Below, piece after piece: positions 10,640 to 22,060 of a stretch of DNA of 64,000 nucleotides. The DNA lies in assembly GCF_003672135.1 (NCBI RefSeq), contig NC_039507.1, positions 11,904,290 through 11,968,289 of the forward strand, written 5' to 3'. How positions within the stretch are numbered: the first letter of the stretch is position 1; every line of letters begins with the position of its first letter. Made by a program: the position numbers and the translations under genes. The notes under the pieces were generated by a model. It was given only the letters and a program-made list of their open reading frames with translations. It did no database searches and was not told where the DNA came from. Source of the stretch: Ooceraea biroi (Eukaryota > Arthropoda > Insecta > Hymenoptera > Formicidae).

Positions 10640-11225
10640 ATTAAACGCATTTTTCTCGAAATTACTTTTTTCCAACTAGCGGTCATTATAACTACAGGGT
10701 GCGATTCATTAGAAATCGGACAAATGTGAAGTTGAATTTTCCACTATATTTTTTAACTTTTATTACTGATTAAAGAGAGGCGTTTTTACCATAAACTTTT
10801 TATATAAAACATTATTTGAGCAACATTATTTCAGCAGTAGGTGACAGTTGGCGTTAAGGTAAGTAGAAACGTGAATAAGTCGGTAACCTCGAAATGGCCG
10901 AGTCAATCAAGTCCAGCTCAGAATATAACTGGAGAACGATTATAATTGAAGGTCTTCGCGCTGGAAAGATGCCAAGTAAAGGACGTATTACACGACAGGT
11001 TGCGGGCTCGGTTGCGGTTGAGGTTGGGGTTGGCTGTTGAAAATCAACCAATCAGAGCGAAGCGGTTAACCGGGCAGGTTGCGTGTTATAATTTAGACTC
11101 GGGTCTATTTTTGACCTGTCGGTTGTAATGTTAGCCAATAGGATGCGAGCAAGAATCACGTGGCTAATTATGTTTATGCGAATTATTTATAGTGTTAAGT
11201 GCGATAAGAGAGTGTAATTTTAAAA
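10640..11225. other. Upstream region of the Harbinger MADF gene
   Basis: No separate gene is seen. The first part (10640-10820) is repeat-derived AT-rich DNA, with TTTTCTCGAAATTACTTTTTT resembling the Kolobok-like 3' UTR. The rest is likely 5' flank of the element or of its MADF gene; no end repeat was identified. Confidence 0.35.
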
Positions 11226-11228
11226 TTT

Positions 11229-12495
11229 ATGTTAAAAATGCCTCCAAAATTTGAAATCTGGACCAGTGAAGCCGAAAAAGCATTAATAGATTTCGTAGAA
11301 ATGAGGCCAATTTTATGGGACGTAACAAATAAATATTATCGTAGGAACGACTTGAAAGAATTACAATGGGAAGAATTTTGCAAAAGAATGGGTGTATCGT
11401 ATACAGGTAAGCAAAATAATGTTTATTATTTGAGCATTAATTGTAAGGTAAATATTAATAATAATAATTTAGTGAATTATATATACTTTTAAATAAAATT
11501 TATCAATAAAATAAAGGTTAAGTTTCAAGTTCGTTTTTGAGCACTTTATTAATTGTACAGTGTGTAATGTATTTATATCTTTTGCTATATTACAAATAAT
11601 ATAAAGACATATATATGACATTATTTTTCTGTACTTTACAGTTGAGCTTGTGAAAAAACGATGGAACAACATAAAAGGCACATTTCTTGACAATGACAGA
11701 AGAGTACGTGAATCAAAAAGAAGTGGTAGTGGTACTGAACAAATTTTCAAACCAAAGTGGCCTCTTTATTCAAAGCTCCAGTTTTTGAAGAAAACAATCT
11801 CCGGTGCACAAACTTTATCTAATTTTGTACCTACAACACAACACGTGCCACAGCTATCTCAGAGTAAACAAGATTACCAGTATTTCAATGATACTGTTCA
11901 AAGTTTAGATATTCCATCTCCGGAAATATCATCTGATGATAAAGATTTAGAAATGCGATTCTATTATGATAAACCTTCTCAGGTACTTGTAATTTATATC
12001 TATCTATTTAATATGACACATGGTATGATCTGGATTAAGTTATTATCATTGTGTTTTTGGATTTTGTAGACAATAACATTGATTCCTCAGGATATTGAGA
12101 CATACAGAGAATCCCTCCAGAACTCTTCTACCATTTCACAAGATATTGCAAATTCCGACACTTCAGCTAAGGAAATACCCTGCAGTATATCTCCAGCACC
12201 TTCTTCAAGTTCAGTATCTGAGAGACCTGTCTCTCCTTCTATTATAAGCGGAAAAAAACGTACTGAAGATAAAGCACTGTATAAAAAAAGAGGAGCATTG
12301 AAAAAACGAAAAAAGGATGGGTCTGGAATGGAAGAGGCTGTTAAAGCAATTAAACAGATAGCTTCACAGCCAATCATTATTCCCGAGCGTCCTAACCGTT
12401 CTACTCAAGATGCTATTGATCATTTTACAGCGTATGTAGGGTACAGTTACGAGAAATGTCTCCTCAACGTAGAAAGCTATGTGAAGAAGAAATAA
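11229..12495 (+). CDS. PIF/Harbinger-associated MADF/Myb-like DNA-binding protein
   Basis: Three exons on the plus strand: 11229-11406, 11642-11982 and 12070-12495, with GT-AG introns (donors at 11407 and 11983; acceptors ending 11641 and 12069). Phases match and the spliced frame is open, about 314 aa. The start could be ATG 11229 or 11238. The N-terminal part (WTSEAEKALIDFV.., LQWEEFCKRMG, VKKRWNNIKGTF) is a trihelix/MADF-type domain with spaced tryptophans, as in the partner proteins of Harbinger nucleases that bind element ends and help the nuclease enter the nucleus. A Ser/Pro-rich linker and a KKRGALKKRKK basic stretch (likely nuclear localisation) follow. It converges on the nuclease remnant at 13068. 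The neighbour is broken but this gene is not, so it may be recent or retained. Function is inferred from domain and context. Confidence 0.65.
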
Positions 12496-12499
12496 TGAA

Positions 12500-13060
12500 G
12501 ACAGTATTTTCCACATAAACTAAAAAAAGTAATAATATTTCTATCTAATTCTGTCTTACTATTTTTATTGTTTATGCTTATGTGCTTTATTTATAGTTTG
12601 TCATTTTTTTAGTTATGACTTGTTTATCTGTTGTTATGTTACTTATGTGTAATATTACATAACTATATTTATATTTTTCTTAGTTGAGTTGCTTATCTGT
12701 TGATATTTTCAATATACATAATAATGTATATTGAAAAGATTGTGATATTAAGCTAAGTTCACTATTAATTTCAAAAATATTCAATGAGTCAATGAAACGT
12801 TAATTTTTGTAGTTATTTTCTTTCTTAGGATATTATATTTTTATTTTTATATTTGTTAAGCATGAATCATATTTTACTTTAGTCATTGAGTGAAGTAAAC
12901 AGTATAAGCAAACTGTTCCTAATTTACTTACATTAATAATGTATATGTATGAGCTGGGTGACCATGAAAAATTATAAAATAAATACTATTTTTAATCATT
13001 ACAACTATTTTATTTTCTTCTTCTTTGGTTTTATATATAATGTTTGTAAGTATAGTTTTT
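12500..13060. other. AT-rich spacer between convergent Harbinger genes
   Basis: About 570 bp of AT-rich DNA separates the MADF stop codon from the nuclease 3' end. It presumably contains both 3' UTRs. AATAAA occurs near 12980. No gene is seen. Confidence 0.45.
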
Positions 13061-13067
13061 TAAATGA

Positions 13068-13624
13068 CTAATATACATTTGTACCAAGTATCAGCCTCTC
13101 CTGCCACGGCACAGCCCCAGGACCATTAAAATATTCAGTCCAAGTGTCTCGAAGAACGCAAGCATTAGTTGCATGACGGTTTCCACCTTGATGGCACAAT
13201 CGTACTAAACCATTGGCTGGTTCCTCTCTCCATTCACCATATCTAATTTGTCCTGTGAATATATTATTATCCTCATCAAGGAAACCTGACGGGGCATACA
13301 TAGCACGACCTGTAGATTGACTGCACAACATGTTATGGAGGCAGCAGCAGGTCATTGTGATTAGAGCTGTATCATCAGAATCATATCTCATAACTGTTTG
13401 AAAAATCTGAAATCTTGCACCTAGCATCCCAAATGCATTTTCTACACAGCGCCTAGCACGTGATAGTCTATAAAAATAATATAACATGGTTACACTCATT
13501 CTATTTACATTAACACCAATACTCTCTCTATTTTGTACATAATATAATTTAATCATATATTATAATATATTTATAAATGTGGATATCTATCATACCTGTA
13601 ATTAAAACAGCGTCTGTCCAAGCG
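13068..13624 (-). pseudogene. PIF/Harbinger nuclease, 3' part, truncated by Merlin
   Basis: Two exon pieces on the minus strand: 13597-13624 (ending LDRRCFNY) and 13068-13467 (starting RLSRARRCVENAFGMLGARF), joined by a 129-bp GT-AG intron (13468-13596). NYRLSRARRxVENAFGxLxxRF followed by CCCLHNML is the C-terminal signature of Harbinger DDE nucleases. The N-terminal two thirds, including the first two catalytic Asp residues, are missing because the sequence runs into the Merlin end at 13625. I did not find the rest beyond 17680. The element cannot encode its own nuclease. Confidence 0.8.
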
Positions 13625-13916
13625 GGTAATTATGTACTTTAACGGACCCAGCTCCGATGACCTTGACCTTGACATATATTGTCAAGGTCACCCTCCTGAG
13701 TGACCTTGAAGAAGTTTTAGCCGTCGCTCGTTGTTTGTTAAAAAGTTATAAACAAAGAAAGTTTGAAAAATATAGCAGTTATTTTTAGTATATTGAAGGG
13801 TATAAACGACTAAATGTACGTGGAAATAGTATATGTATAAACGAAGATAAGTCATTTAAAGCAGTGAATTGTTAATTATTAAGAAGAAAGGTTTGAAAAA
13901 TAACACTCTTATAGTT

Positions 13917-14241
13917 TTAATCAGATGTATTGTTTTCAGTGAGGGGATATAATGTTGCCATTATTTCAAAGAATTTACATATACGTTCACGGTACACATA
14001 TTTACGTTTAAATATAAATTCAGCTAAATAATGTACGTAATGATAATCGCGAGTTCCATATCTCGGTACTCCATGTCGAATATCACGCCATAAACGTTCT
14101 ATATTTTGTGTGTGAGCTCCTGTATGAGGATCTACAAAATTCTCACTATGATTCACAACACAATGTATATAGTTATAATTTTTCAAGTTATTGTATGCTT
14201 TCCAACAGTCACTATGGATTGTGATGTGACGTTTCAGAACG
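13917..14241 (-). pseudogene. Merlin transposase, C-terminal part
   Basis: The open segment includes TIHSDCWKAY (second catalytic Asp) and HTQNIERLWRDIR (third catalytic residue, Glu in the NIExLW motif), hallmarks of IS1595/Merlin DDE transposases. It continues to a normal-looking C-terminus ending TENNTSD. The upstream junction at about 14241 is where the 1.9 kb insertion begins, and the frame there does not join cleanly to the other half, so the gene is disrupted. Confidence 0.75.
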
Positions 14242-16136
14242 TCCGTCACAAGGCGCGTGACTGAGGAAGCACACCTATTCCGCCGAGATCGTTCCTTTCG
14301 TTTGAGGGGGAGCGATCCTTTACCGAGTAACGGCGAGCGGTGTGCTAATCCTTTTTACGAGTTTCGCAGAGTGTGCATCAATAACCGGAAGATTATACCG
14401 AGGACCAGCACGGAAGACACCGGAGGAGCCTGAGGCGTTGAGAGTCGCGGGAGCCTGCGAGGGTCCGAGCCGCAGGAGAAGTTCGGGGCCGCCGACCGTC
14501 CAAGCCGGTGCTTATACCGAGCAAAGAGGAGCGAAGCCGCAGGTGACATGCTCAGCAGCAGAATTCCGTGCCGAGAGACCGAAAGGAGGAGGGCGAACCC
14601 GAAGCCTAGGAGAGGGTGAGCTATCCTCCTGTCAAGACCTCCAGACCCCTCGTCTGGGCCTGGCCAGCTCGACGAGGAAACTCCGGGAACGGAGGGGTCG
14701 GCACGGCCAGCACGAAAGGAGCACCTGGAGAGCGGCAATCCGCCCTACAGCAGCGAGTGATAGCAGCGAAGGGTGCTACGATGGCTCGAGGGCGACTCGG
14801 TGGTGGATCGATGCGCGGATCGATGCGCGAGCGGGGAAGGATCTCGCGACGCGCCCCGCGACTCGTCACTGTGAGCTGGACTGCCGAAACGAGCGATCGA
14901 AGCGGAAGGGCCCAGCGACCGGACGAGTACGGAAGACGGACGAGAGTCACTAATGTAAGGTCCGCACTCTGCGAGATATTCGGGTACACCGGCTAGGACG
15001 GCGCCTCGTGATCCGCGATTGCTGCGATGAAGGGTACTGTAGTAATTACTACCGCGTAATGGTCCCGTGTGAGTTCCGAGGACCACGTACGAAAGGCGAG
15101 GCCCGTCCGCCCCGGTGTCGCGTGATGGAAACTCCCGCTCATAAAGTCAGTTCCAGTCAGATGTAGCGTTTTGTTAGTGTATCGTTAATATTAGCGTAAT
15201 TGTCGTTGCGTCGCGTTTCTCGATTGTACTCGGAACTGTATGATTTCCGTGTAAATGTATCTTCGAATCTTGCGTTCCGCGATGAGTCTCGTTATCGTTC
15301 CGAGTTGAGTGTCGGTTCGTGCGTTTCGTTATCCTGAGTGGTCTGACGTGAAAGGCTGCTCGCGATATTGGGTCCGGTCACGTCTCGAGGGGGAAGTTCG
15401 GGATTGAAGCGGGGTTGCGACGCGGAGAAGGATTTCGGGCCCATGGTGTCGGACGTCTCCTAGACCGTGCTCGCGGAGACTCGCACGAATCACCAAGAGA
15501 GGTTCCGAGCGTGGTACCGTGCGAGATCGAAGGTGACCTAGCGATCGAGGAAGCCGAATCGGATGCTTGGCTCGCGTTATCGTTTGTCGCGTAATTTCGA
15601 CTCAGGTTAATCGCCGTGGCGTGCGTCATTGTACGTACCGTGAGTTTCGTTGACCGCCTTTTGAGTTTCGTTACAACCGTTAATTCCGTTTATCGTTTGT
15701 CGTGTTTGAGTTTCGTTACAACCATAAATCTCGTTAAGATCGTTTGTTAATTCCGTTTCTCGTTTGGTGCGTTTAAGTTCAGTAATTTTACGTTACCCTC
15801 GTGACGGGTACCTTGCGGTGGCGAACCGCTGTATTGTCCGGAATACCTTCCGGCTTATTTGAAATATATTTTGTTATCTATTTAAGTGGCGTCTGTTAAT
15901 GCTTCCTTTCCAGCGGCTTCCTGATATTGAAACCCACCCCGTGCCGTGGACTAGTCGAGCTTAACGGTATAATGCGTGTATTTCGTGAGTGGCGCAAGTG
16001 ATTGCGCCTGGCGCCCAAATAAGTAAAGTACCGAGCGTTTAGCTTTCGACATTTCGTTGTTCCGTGAGCTCTCAAATCTGCAACGCCGCGCCTACGCGTA
16101 CGGCGGACCATAGGCCAGCTGAGCGGTGGGAAAAGT
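14242..16136. mobile_element. Unidentified GC-rich insertion in Merlin
   Basis: About 1.9 kb, markedly GC-richer than its surroundings, lies inside the Merlin transposase gene. It is bordered on both sides by ACGTC (14237-14241 and 16137-16141), a possible 5-bp target duplication. No coherent protein is visible despite many 80-200 aa frames on both strands; such frames are expected in GC-rich sequence poor in stop codons. The composition resembles the long GC-rich LTRs elsewhere in this window, but the ends are not TG..CA, so the class is open. Confidence 0.5.
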
Positions 16137-16388
16137 ACGTCGTAGGATAATAGTACCCGGTGCAATGAAACGACGTACTATTGGAATTAAAATTTGAGAC
16201 GAGCGTTGTTTTACGGGAACAACAAAAAACCTGCCAGTATGTCGTTCAACACCTCCAAATAACCATTGGCCAGTAATGAGACGTCCACGATGATACTTGC
16301 GCCTTCCAAATTTAGCCTCATCAATTTCTACAACGACATTTGGACCACCAATTTGTTCTTCATTATGCAACAGCCATTGTGCCAAAAG
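16137..16388 (-). pseudogene. Merlin transposase, middle exon
   Basis: It encodes LLAQWLLHNEEQIGG, then VVVEIDEAKFGRRKYHRGR (first catalytic Asp in EIDEAKFG), QWLFGGVERHTGRFFVVPV and FIAPGTI. It is preceded by an 81-bp GT-AG intron (16389-16469). The frame is interrupted after PGTI by the junction with the inserted 1.9 kb segment, so residues past 16137 in the apparent frame are not transposase. Confidence 0.8.
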
Positions 16389-16427
16389 CTATATAAAAGT
16401 ACATATCACTTATTATTTCAAATGTCA

Positions 16428-16859
16428 TTATGATGGCAGCATTAATTTAGAAATAATAAAAAAACATACTTCTCGACAAAAATTTATCCAATCAACTGCT
16501 GTGCGAGATGTAATAGATAATTCTTCTTGCAAGAATAATTGTCGTGGAGAATTTAAGAGTAGAAAATAAGAAATTAAACGACAAATTTTTGTTATATCCA
16601 GTGCAGCCCTTTCAAACCACGTATTAGTTAAAGCACTGATTTTGAAATTGCACATTTGTCTAACTCGTTTTCTGCCACGTATTTGTTTGTAATATTTATT
16701 CTTGCAATGAATAATAAATAATTGCTGTTCCATGTTTAAGTGAACAATTTTGTTGCACCGAGGACACATTATTCGATCACAAATAACTTTTTTCTCTGCC
16801 AAAAATGTAATTAACTCTTTATAATTATGCGTTAAGTGAAGAAACTCGTGAAATAACAT
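16428..16859 (-). pseudogene. Merlin transposase, N-terminal exon
   Basis: The start at 16859 gives MLFHEFLHLT. A CPRC pair near residue 32 begins the zinc-ribbon typical of ISXO2/Merlin N-termini, followed by KKYRCR-like basic sequence (CNFKISALTNTWFERA) and SITSRTAVDWINFCRE. The exon ends at a GT donor (16469), and the open frame's last residues are intron translation. The reading is intact in this exon; inactivation comes from the downstream insertion. Confidence 0.75.
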
Positions 16860-17179
16860 AGCGACGAATATTGGAATTACCGTATAGTTTCAATAACCAT
16901 TGGCAACTGAAACAGACTCAGCGAAATATAAACACGAAGAATCATAAGTAATAATACTATTCCCACTCCTATGTTTATACTTTTATGTAAATATAGTTTT
17001 ACGAGAGATTTACCTTTTCAGTTATAATACCCAGTCACCGAAATAATTTCACGCTGTGAACATCGATTATTTGTGGACTATAAATTTCTATTATGGCATA
17101 TTCAATAGAACAAATAAATAATAATCCTTGGCTTGCAGTTCAAGATGTTGTTGGTGATGCGAAAACTTGGCCTAAATTT

Positions 17180-17332
17180 GGTAATTATGTACTTTAACGG
17201 ACCCAGCCCCGATGACCTTGACATATGTTGTCAAGGTCACCCTCCTGAGTGACCTTGAAGAAGTTTTAGCCGTCGCTCGTTGTTTGTTAAAAAGTTATAA
17301 ACAAAGAAAGTCCGTTAAAGTACATAATTACC
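17180..17332. mobile_element. Merlin-derived MITE (153 bp)
   Basis: Both ends are GGTAATTATGTACTTTAACG (inverted). The interior repeats GACCTTGACATATGTTGTCA and the CGTCGCTCGTTGTTTGTTAA block of the full Merlin ends. It lies just inside the right end of the parent element, and no exact target duplication is apparent. Confidence 0.75.
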
Positions 17333-17689
17333 CAGTGTTTATTTCAAAGAAATGTTAGATTTAAATTTCGAACCACGTAAAAATTATTAATGTATGAAAA
17401 AGGGAATAACAAAAAGACTGTTCAATATATTAACAATTCACTGCTTTAAATGACTTATCTTCGTTTATACATATACTATTTCCACGTACATTTAGTCGTT
17501 TATGCCCTTCAATATACTAAAAATAACTGCTATATTTTTCAAACTTTCTTTGTTTATAACTTTTTAACAAACAATGAGCGACGGCTAAAACTTCTTCAAG
17601 GTCACTCAGGAGGGTGACCTTGACAACATATGTCAAGGTCAAGGTCATCGGGGCTGGGTCCGTTAAAGTACATAATTACCAATGTTGTA

Positions 17690-19590
17690 TCAACAATAAC
17701 AGTGTAATTGAAATAAAATCGGTTGATGCAATATCAGTATTAATGAAGGAATAACATCAAATACTTGTTCTAATAATCTAGATATTTGGTCCACTAATAT
17801 CGTAGTATTTGGAAAATTTCATTGTATCAATCATATATCTACTCATCCCACATACATAATTTTTTATTTTAAGTACAGATAAATTATATAACCTTCTTAA
17901 TATGTAATTGAATATCATGTCATCTATGTAACTACATCTGCTGTCAATTCAATTGCGTGAAATAATTAAAGCAAGTCAATGATAAAAGTAATGTCTTTGC
18001 CGTTGATACAAATGAATCGTCTTGTTGATTGAAATATAATTTATTTAATTTGTATACTTTTTGTTATATTGCTACAAATAAATTATTTGTCAGGTATTAC
18101 ACTTAATTATTATTGATTCATATGTAATTATTTTTTAGAGAAAATAGAAATGTTTATATATTGAACATATCTGCTTGATGCAATCAACACATGTAATCAT
18201 TAATCATTACTATATATATATAGATATATATATTCTATATATATATAGATAAAAATATTAATAAATACATGTTTAAATTATATCAAGCAAATGTGTAACC
18301 AATATGAAAACATTTGTATTTCTTTTAAAACAAATAAATGCGTATAATTCAACAATACTTAAATATAATCTGACTCATATAATGCTGTAAATTCAACTGC
18401 GTAAAATACTCTCGTAAAATACTAAAGAAAATTTACACCATAGTTAATGTTATAACCACAATTATGGTTAATACATATGCATCATTTTGTTCATTCAAAT
18501 ATAAACTTATTTAATCTGTGTGTGATTCCCGCCTCTGATTCACCAAGCGACCGATAGATGGCCAGGCCAGGCGTGACGTTCTCGCAAGAAACATTTGCGT
18601 TATCAGTCTATAAATAACCATCCGGAAAACCGATCCAGTACTCTTTTCTTCTTTTCTTTTGAAACTTTTGAAATTATTAATATAATTCAGTAAAATGTAT
18701 AACTTATATTTTCAATTACATGTTCAATTAAATAAAATATAATTAGGTTTAATATAAGTATACATAATGTAGCTTCATGTGCATGTAAAATTCATTCATA
18801 TAATTTTGTGTTTACTTTGAAAACAAACTGATACATGTGAAATAAAAATGCTTTCAAAACAATTACTTTCTTATTCTCAGTGCAAGCATCAATGGTTAAT
18901 TCAATCGCAATGTAAAACAACAAAAAGTACAATTTAGATTTTGCATTATATATTCAATCAAATAAAATATAACTTGTACAAGATTTAAGCACAAATACGG
19001 TTGCATTTATTCTATTTTGAGTTGATTTAATACAACGTTTCTTGTATATTACTCTAGAATTAGTCAATATTAATTTCAAATGAAGTGCTTCAAAGAGAAT
19101 TTATAATGAAACAATATTGTATAGCATTCCCATAATCAGATATATTATTGCTATGATTACGATGTCATTCAATTCTAAACTTAGCAGCATTCTTACAATC
19201 TATTACATGTACAATATTATATCTCATATAATTAGTACAATATTATATGTAATTATTTGAAATTTATATATTATTCTTTTAATATTATATTTAAAATTAA
19301 AATCAATAACAAATACAATTGAATGAATTGTTTATGTTTGTGGCAGCCCGTGACGTCAACGTTTAATTGAAACAACCTTATTTTTTTTAACTGAACAGCA
19401 TTTTTTTCAGTGCAGTAATAGCTTATAATCCATAAATAGGGTTTTGTAGTACAATATTTTTCGCTATAATTGAATATCTAGAAAAAGCATTTACGAATAC
19501 CTAAACGTTATAAATTCCACTCATGTTATATCTCATTACATCAACAGCTACATAACAATGATTTTCAAAATCGTAAGACGTTAAGTTGAA
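17690..19590. other. AT-rich interval without genes
   Basis: About 1.9 kb of AT-rich sequence with a (TA)n/(GATA)-like run at 18205-18255. No coherent ORF, repeat end or RNA gene was recognised. TGACGTCA at about 19350 is an isolated CRE-like octamer with no context to support a role. Confidence 0.45.
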
Positions 19591-19774
19591 CAGACAGGGG
19601 AAGGCACGTCGTTCGTCTCACCGATGTGGATGAAACTTTACATACGTGTAGTACTTGACAAAAGAAGTTTATGGAACAAGTCACTCGATGCGTCTCTCAA
19701 GCGTTTTGATTTTCAATAAATTGCAAATTGATGTGTATCTTCTAGTACCTGTGCAGCGCACCCAGTTTTCAGCC

Positions 19775-19858
19775 GAATGTGTGGTGTAGCAGACAGCGCG
19801 CCAGCTTCGCAAGCGCGAGGTCTCTGGTTCGAATCTCGCTGTGGGGCTCTTTTTTTCT
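19775..19858 (+). other. tRNA-like unit in foldback left arm
   Basis: An A-box-like TGGTGTAGCAGACAGC and a B box GGTTCGAATC are about 40 bases apart, as in tRNA genes, and a Pol III-type TTTTTTT follows GTGGGGCTC. The T stem is imperfect and the acceptor does not pair well, so this is a tRNA-derived sequence rather than a functional tRNA. Confidence 0.55.
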
Positions 19859-20381
19859 ATTATTATTTAATTTGTTTCCTATTATTTAATGTTGTTTTCT
19901 ATTATTAATAATATTATATTATTGCTATTATTAATATTATATTTATTCTATTATTAATAATGTTCCATTATGTCTCTTTATATATACAATATGTATGCTA
20001 ATTTCAATATTTATTACGTGACTTTCTTTGACTCGGGAATAAAGACGGTTCTCGAAAATATTTCAACGACGAGTAGTCGACGCACTTCTCGAATGTTCTA
20101 TTCCGGGCGGCCAGTCTATTCTTTTCTTCTTTCAAAGGGAGTGAGAGAAAGAGAGATTTATGGTCGGTTCGTATATCTAAAAGAAGAACGCGTAATTCCC
20201 GAGTCGAAGAAAGTCACGTAATAAATATTGAAATTAGCATACATATTGTATATATAAAGAGACATAATGGAACATTATTAATAATAGAATAAATATAATA
20301 TTAATAATAGCAATAATATTATATTATTAATAATAGAAAACAACATTAAATAATAGGAAACAAATTAAATAATAATAGAAA

Positions 20382-20465
20382 AAAAGAGCCCCACAGCGAG
20401 ATTCGAACCAGCGACCTCGCGCTTGCGAAGCTGGCGCGCTGTCTGCTACGCCACACATTCGGCTG
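20382..20465 (-). other. tRNA-like unit in foldback right arm
   Basis: This is the inverted copy of 19775-19858, also ending in a T-run on its own strand. One visible difference (GGTCGCTGG versus GGTCTCTGG) improves T-stem pairing relative to the left copy. Confidence 0.55.
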
Positions 20466-20647
20466 AAAACTGGGTGCGCTGCACAGGTACTAGAAGATAC
20501 ACATCAATTTGCAATTTATTGAAAATCAAAACGCTTGAGAGACGCATCGAGTGACTTGTTCCATAAACTTCTTTTGTCAAGTACTACAAGTATGTAAAGT
20601 TTCATCCACATCGGTGAGACAAACGTCGTGCCTTCCCCGTGAGACGC

Positions 20648-21425
20648 TGTGTCACATCGTGACGTTCAGTAGCAACGTATAGGATATTTTGCGCATTTTC
20701 GTCGTCGTCATCTCCCTCTCTTGTTACCGAGACCATTCCGTTATCTTGCAGAATTCCTTTTTAGTAGAGAAAAACGTGATGGAACTTTTTTCAGGATATT
20801 CATATCGGCATATAAAACTTTGTTGCGGAATCGATCATCGATCCGCGAGATGATGTCACCTATCGGTCGCGATCACGTGGCGTCGTCTTACCGCGCCCCC
20901 GGTCGGGCTACTTCGTCTTCACGGGCGTCGTCTCGCTCTGTACGCGGACTCTGTACGTGACACCGGCCATGGGCTAATACCAAAGTGCGCGCTCGTCTCA
21001 TTAGGCTAGTTTAGTGCATAGGTTAGTTGTACGGTACACGAAAGTGATTAGTGCAATTCTCGGGCGTTAATAGAACGCAGTGACCACTCATCCGCGGCGC
21101 TCTACGTATCAATAATATCGGAAAAGCTCGTGTGCTTCTCAGGCGACCACGTGCGGTGCACGTGTGCCGCGATCGCGAGGCTTCTCGAACCTTCAAGAGC
21201 CTTCTCTACCAGAGACAAAGACGTTATCATACGACGTGACGTGCCGGTGTACCGTGTTCGCGCAGTTACCGTGCATCATCTATGTAAATAGTGTACATTT
21301 TCTGTTTTATACAATAAAAGACAACTCATACATTACATGCACCGCGAGTCATTTCTTTGTGCCCGTTGTGATCGTCCATCTCACCGCGAACCTACCAGCC
21401 GACTCACGTGTTCTCAAACAAACTT
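20648..21425 (+). mobile_element. LTR-like block
   Basis: About 780 bp, GC-rich in its first half, starts near TGTGTCACATCG and contains ACAATAAAAG at about 21310. CTCAAACA near 21420 would serve as a CA end. The short ORFs are incidental. The order (TG start, polyadenylation signal near the end) suggests a solo LTR, but no duplicate copy or target duplication is visible. Confidence 0.3.
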
Positions 21426-21509
21426 CATGGACGTTTTTTAGAGATTCATGAGTAAATGAGATTATATGAATTTTCTCTGCTACAGTTAATCTTTCCATTT
21501 TAACTAACA

Positions 21510-21728
21510 AGGGAAAGGTCGGAACTGTCCCTCACCGATTTTAATGAGCTTTGGATATGTTGTAGAGCATCGAAAAATATTGTAGACCCATATATTTTTT
21601 AGTTGTGTACCTCAAGTGGTTGAAACAGCTCTTCGAAAATAACGGATTTTTTTCATTTTTAGCGAATATCTTCAAAAATAAAAGGTATGTGAAAAATGTT
21701 TTATACAAAAGTTTTATGGTATTTTATC
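21510..21728 (+). repeat. Dispersed repeat copy (pair with 61725-61990)
   Basis: It shares GGAACTGTCCCTCACCGATT, TTTGGATATGTTGTAG, AATAACGGATTTTTT, TTTTAGCGA and ACAAAAGTTTTATGGTATTT in the same order with 61725-61945. It is a non-coding dispersed repeat. Confidence 0.65.
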
Positions 21729-22060
21729 AAGAGACACGGTAGTGTCTCGCGCCAAGTATAGCGCAGCGAGACCGCACCGTGACTCTTTTACGCGAAACGA
21801 CGCTTTCGCAGACACTCAGATTATTAGATCTCAATAAACGCTGAACGGATCAAGTTCAAAGTAGGCTCAATGGATAGGTTGAGGTCGAATTATGTAATAA
21901 AAGTGTTTTTATTTTTCTTCTACGTGCCCTACGAGCGGAGATATGGCGATGCAAAGTCTGAAATTGGCAAATTTCACTTAAGAAACGTCATCGTCGTTTG
22001 TACAGTTCGATCTTTTCAACGAGATGGCAGCAGCTAATATCGGTTTTCTCGTGTGCGCCA
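21725..22060 (+). repeat. Dispersed repeat (inverse of 7915-8255)
   Basis: It starts AGAGACACGGTAGTGTCTCG and contains CGCCAAGTATAGCGCAGCGA, ACGTGCCCTACGAGCGGAGATATGG-type sequence and GTTTGTACAGTTCG. The copy at 7915-8255 is reverse-oriented. No function is visible. Confidence 0.6.

Larger units (their letters stand above)
13625..17680 (-). mobile_element. Merlin DNA transposon with long inverted ends, interrupted
   Basis: Terminal inverted repeats of about 255 bp (13625-13880 and 17428-17680) begin GGTAATTATGTACTTTAACG and pass through GACCTTGACCTTGACATA. The interior carries a Merlin (IS1016/ISXO2-type) transposase on the minus strand in pieces at 16428-16859, 16092-16388 and 13917-14236. 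A 1.9 kb insertion (14242-16136) splits the gene, and a 153-bp related MITE sits at 17180-17332. The 8-9 bp target duplication expected for Merlin is absent: the flanks are GTCCAAGCG on the left and AATGTTGTA on the right. One side may therefore have been rearranged. Confidence 0.8.
19597..20638. mobile_element. Long foldback: 444-bp inverted arms, 154-bp spacer
   Basis: Left arm 19597-20040 and right arm 20195-20638 are inverted and nearly identical; I noted only a few single-base differences. The arms begin GGGGAAGGCACGTCG and end TTTGACTCGGGAAT. Each arm carries one tRNA-like unit followed by a T-run and an AT-rich tract of TTATTAATA repeats. The 83-aa frame at 19970-20221 spans arm and spacer and has no recognisable protein. 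A transcript across it would form a dsRNA hairpin of over 400 bp. Confidence 0.8.

Noticed and set aside
14280..14340. Resemblance to 28S rRNA (GAGTAACGGCGAGCGG)
   Set aside because: Only about 16 bases match. The surrounding sequence does not continue as rDNA, so no rRNA call was made.
14342..14996. 203-aa, 126-aa, 127-aa and 122-aa ORFs on both strands
   Set aside because: Overlapping frames in the GC-rich insertion, with no motif and no strand preference, are expected from low stop-codon frequency.
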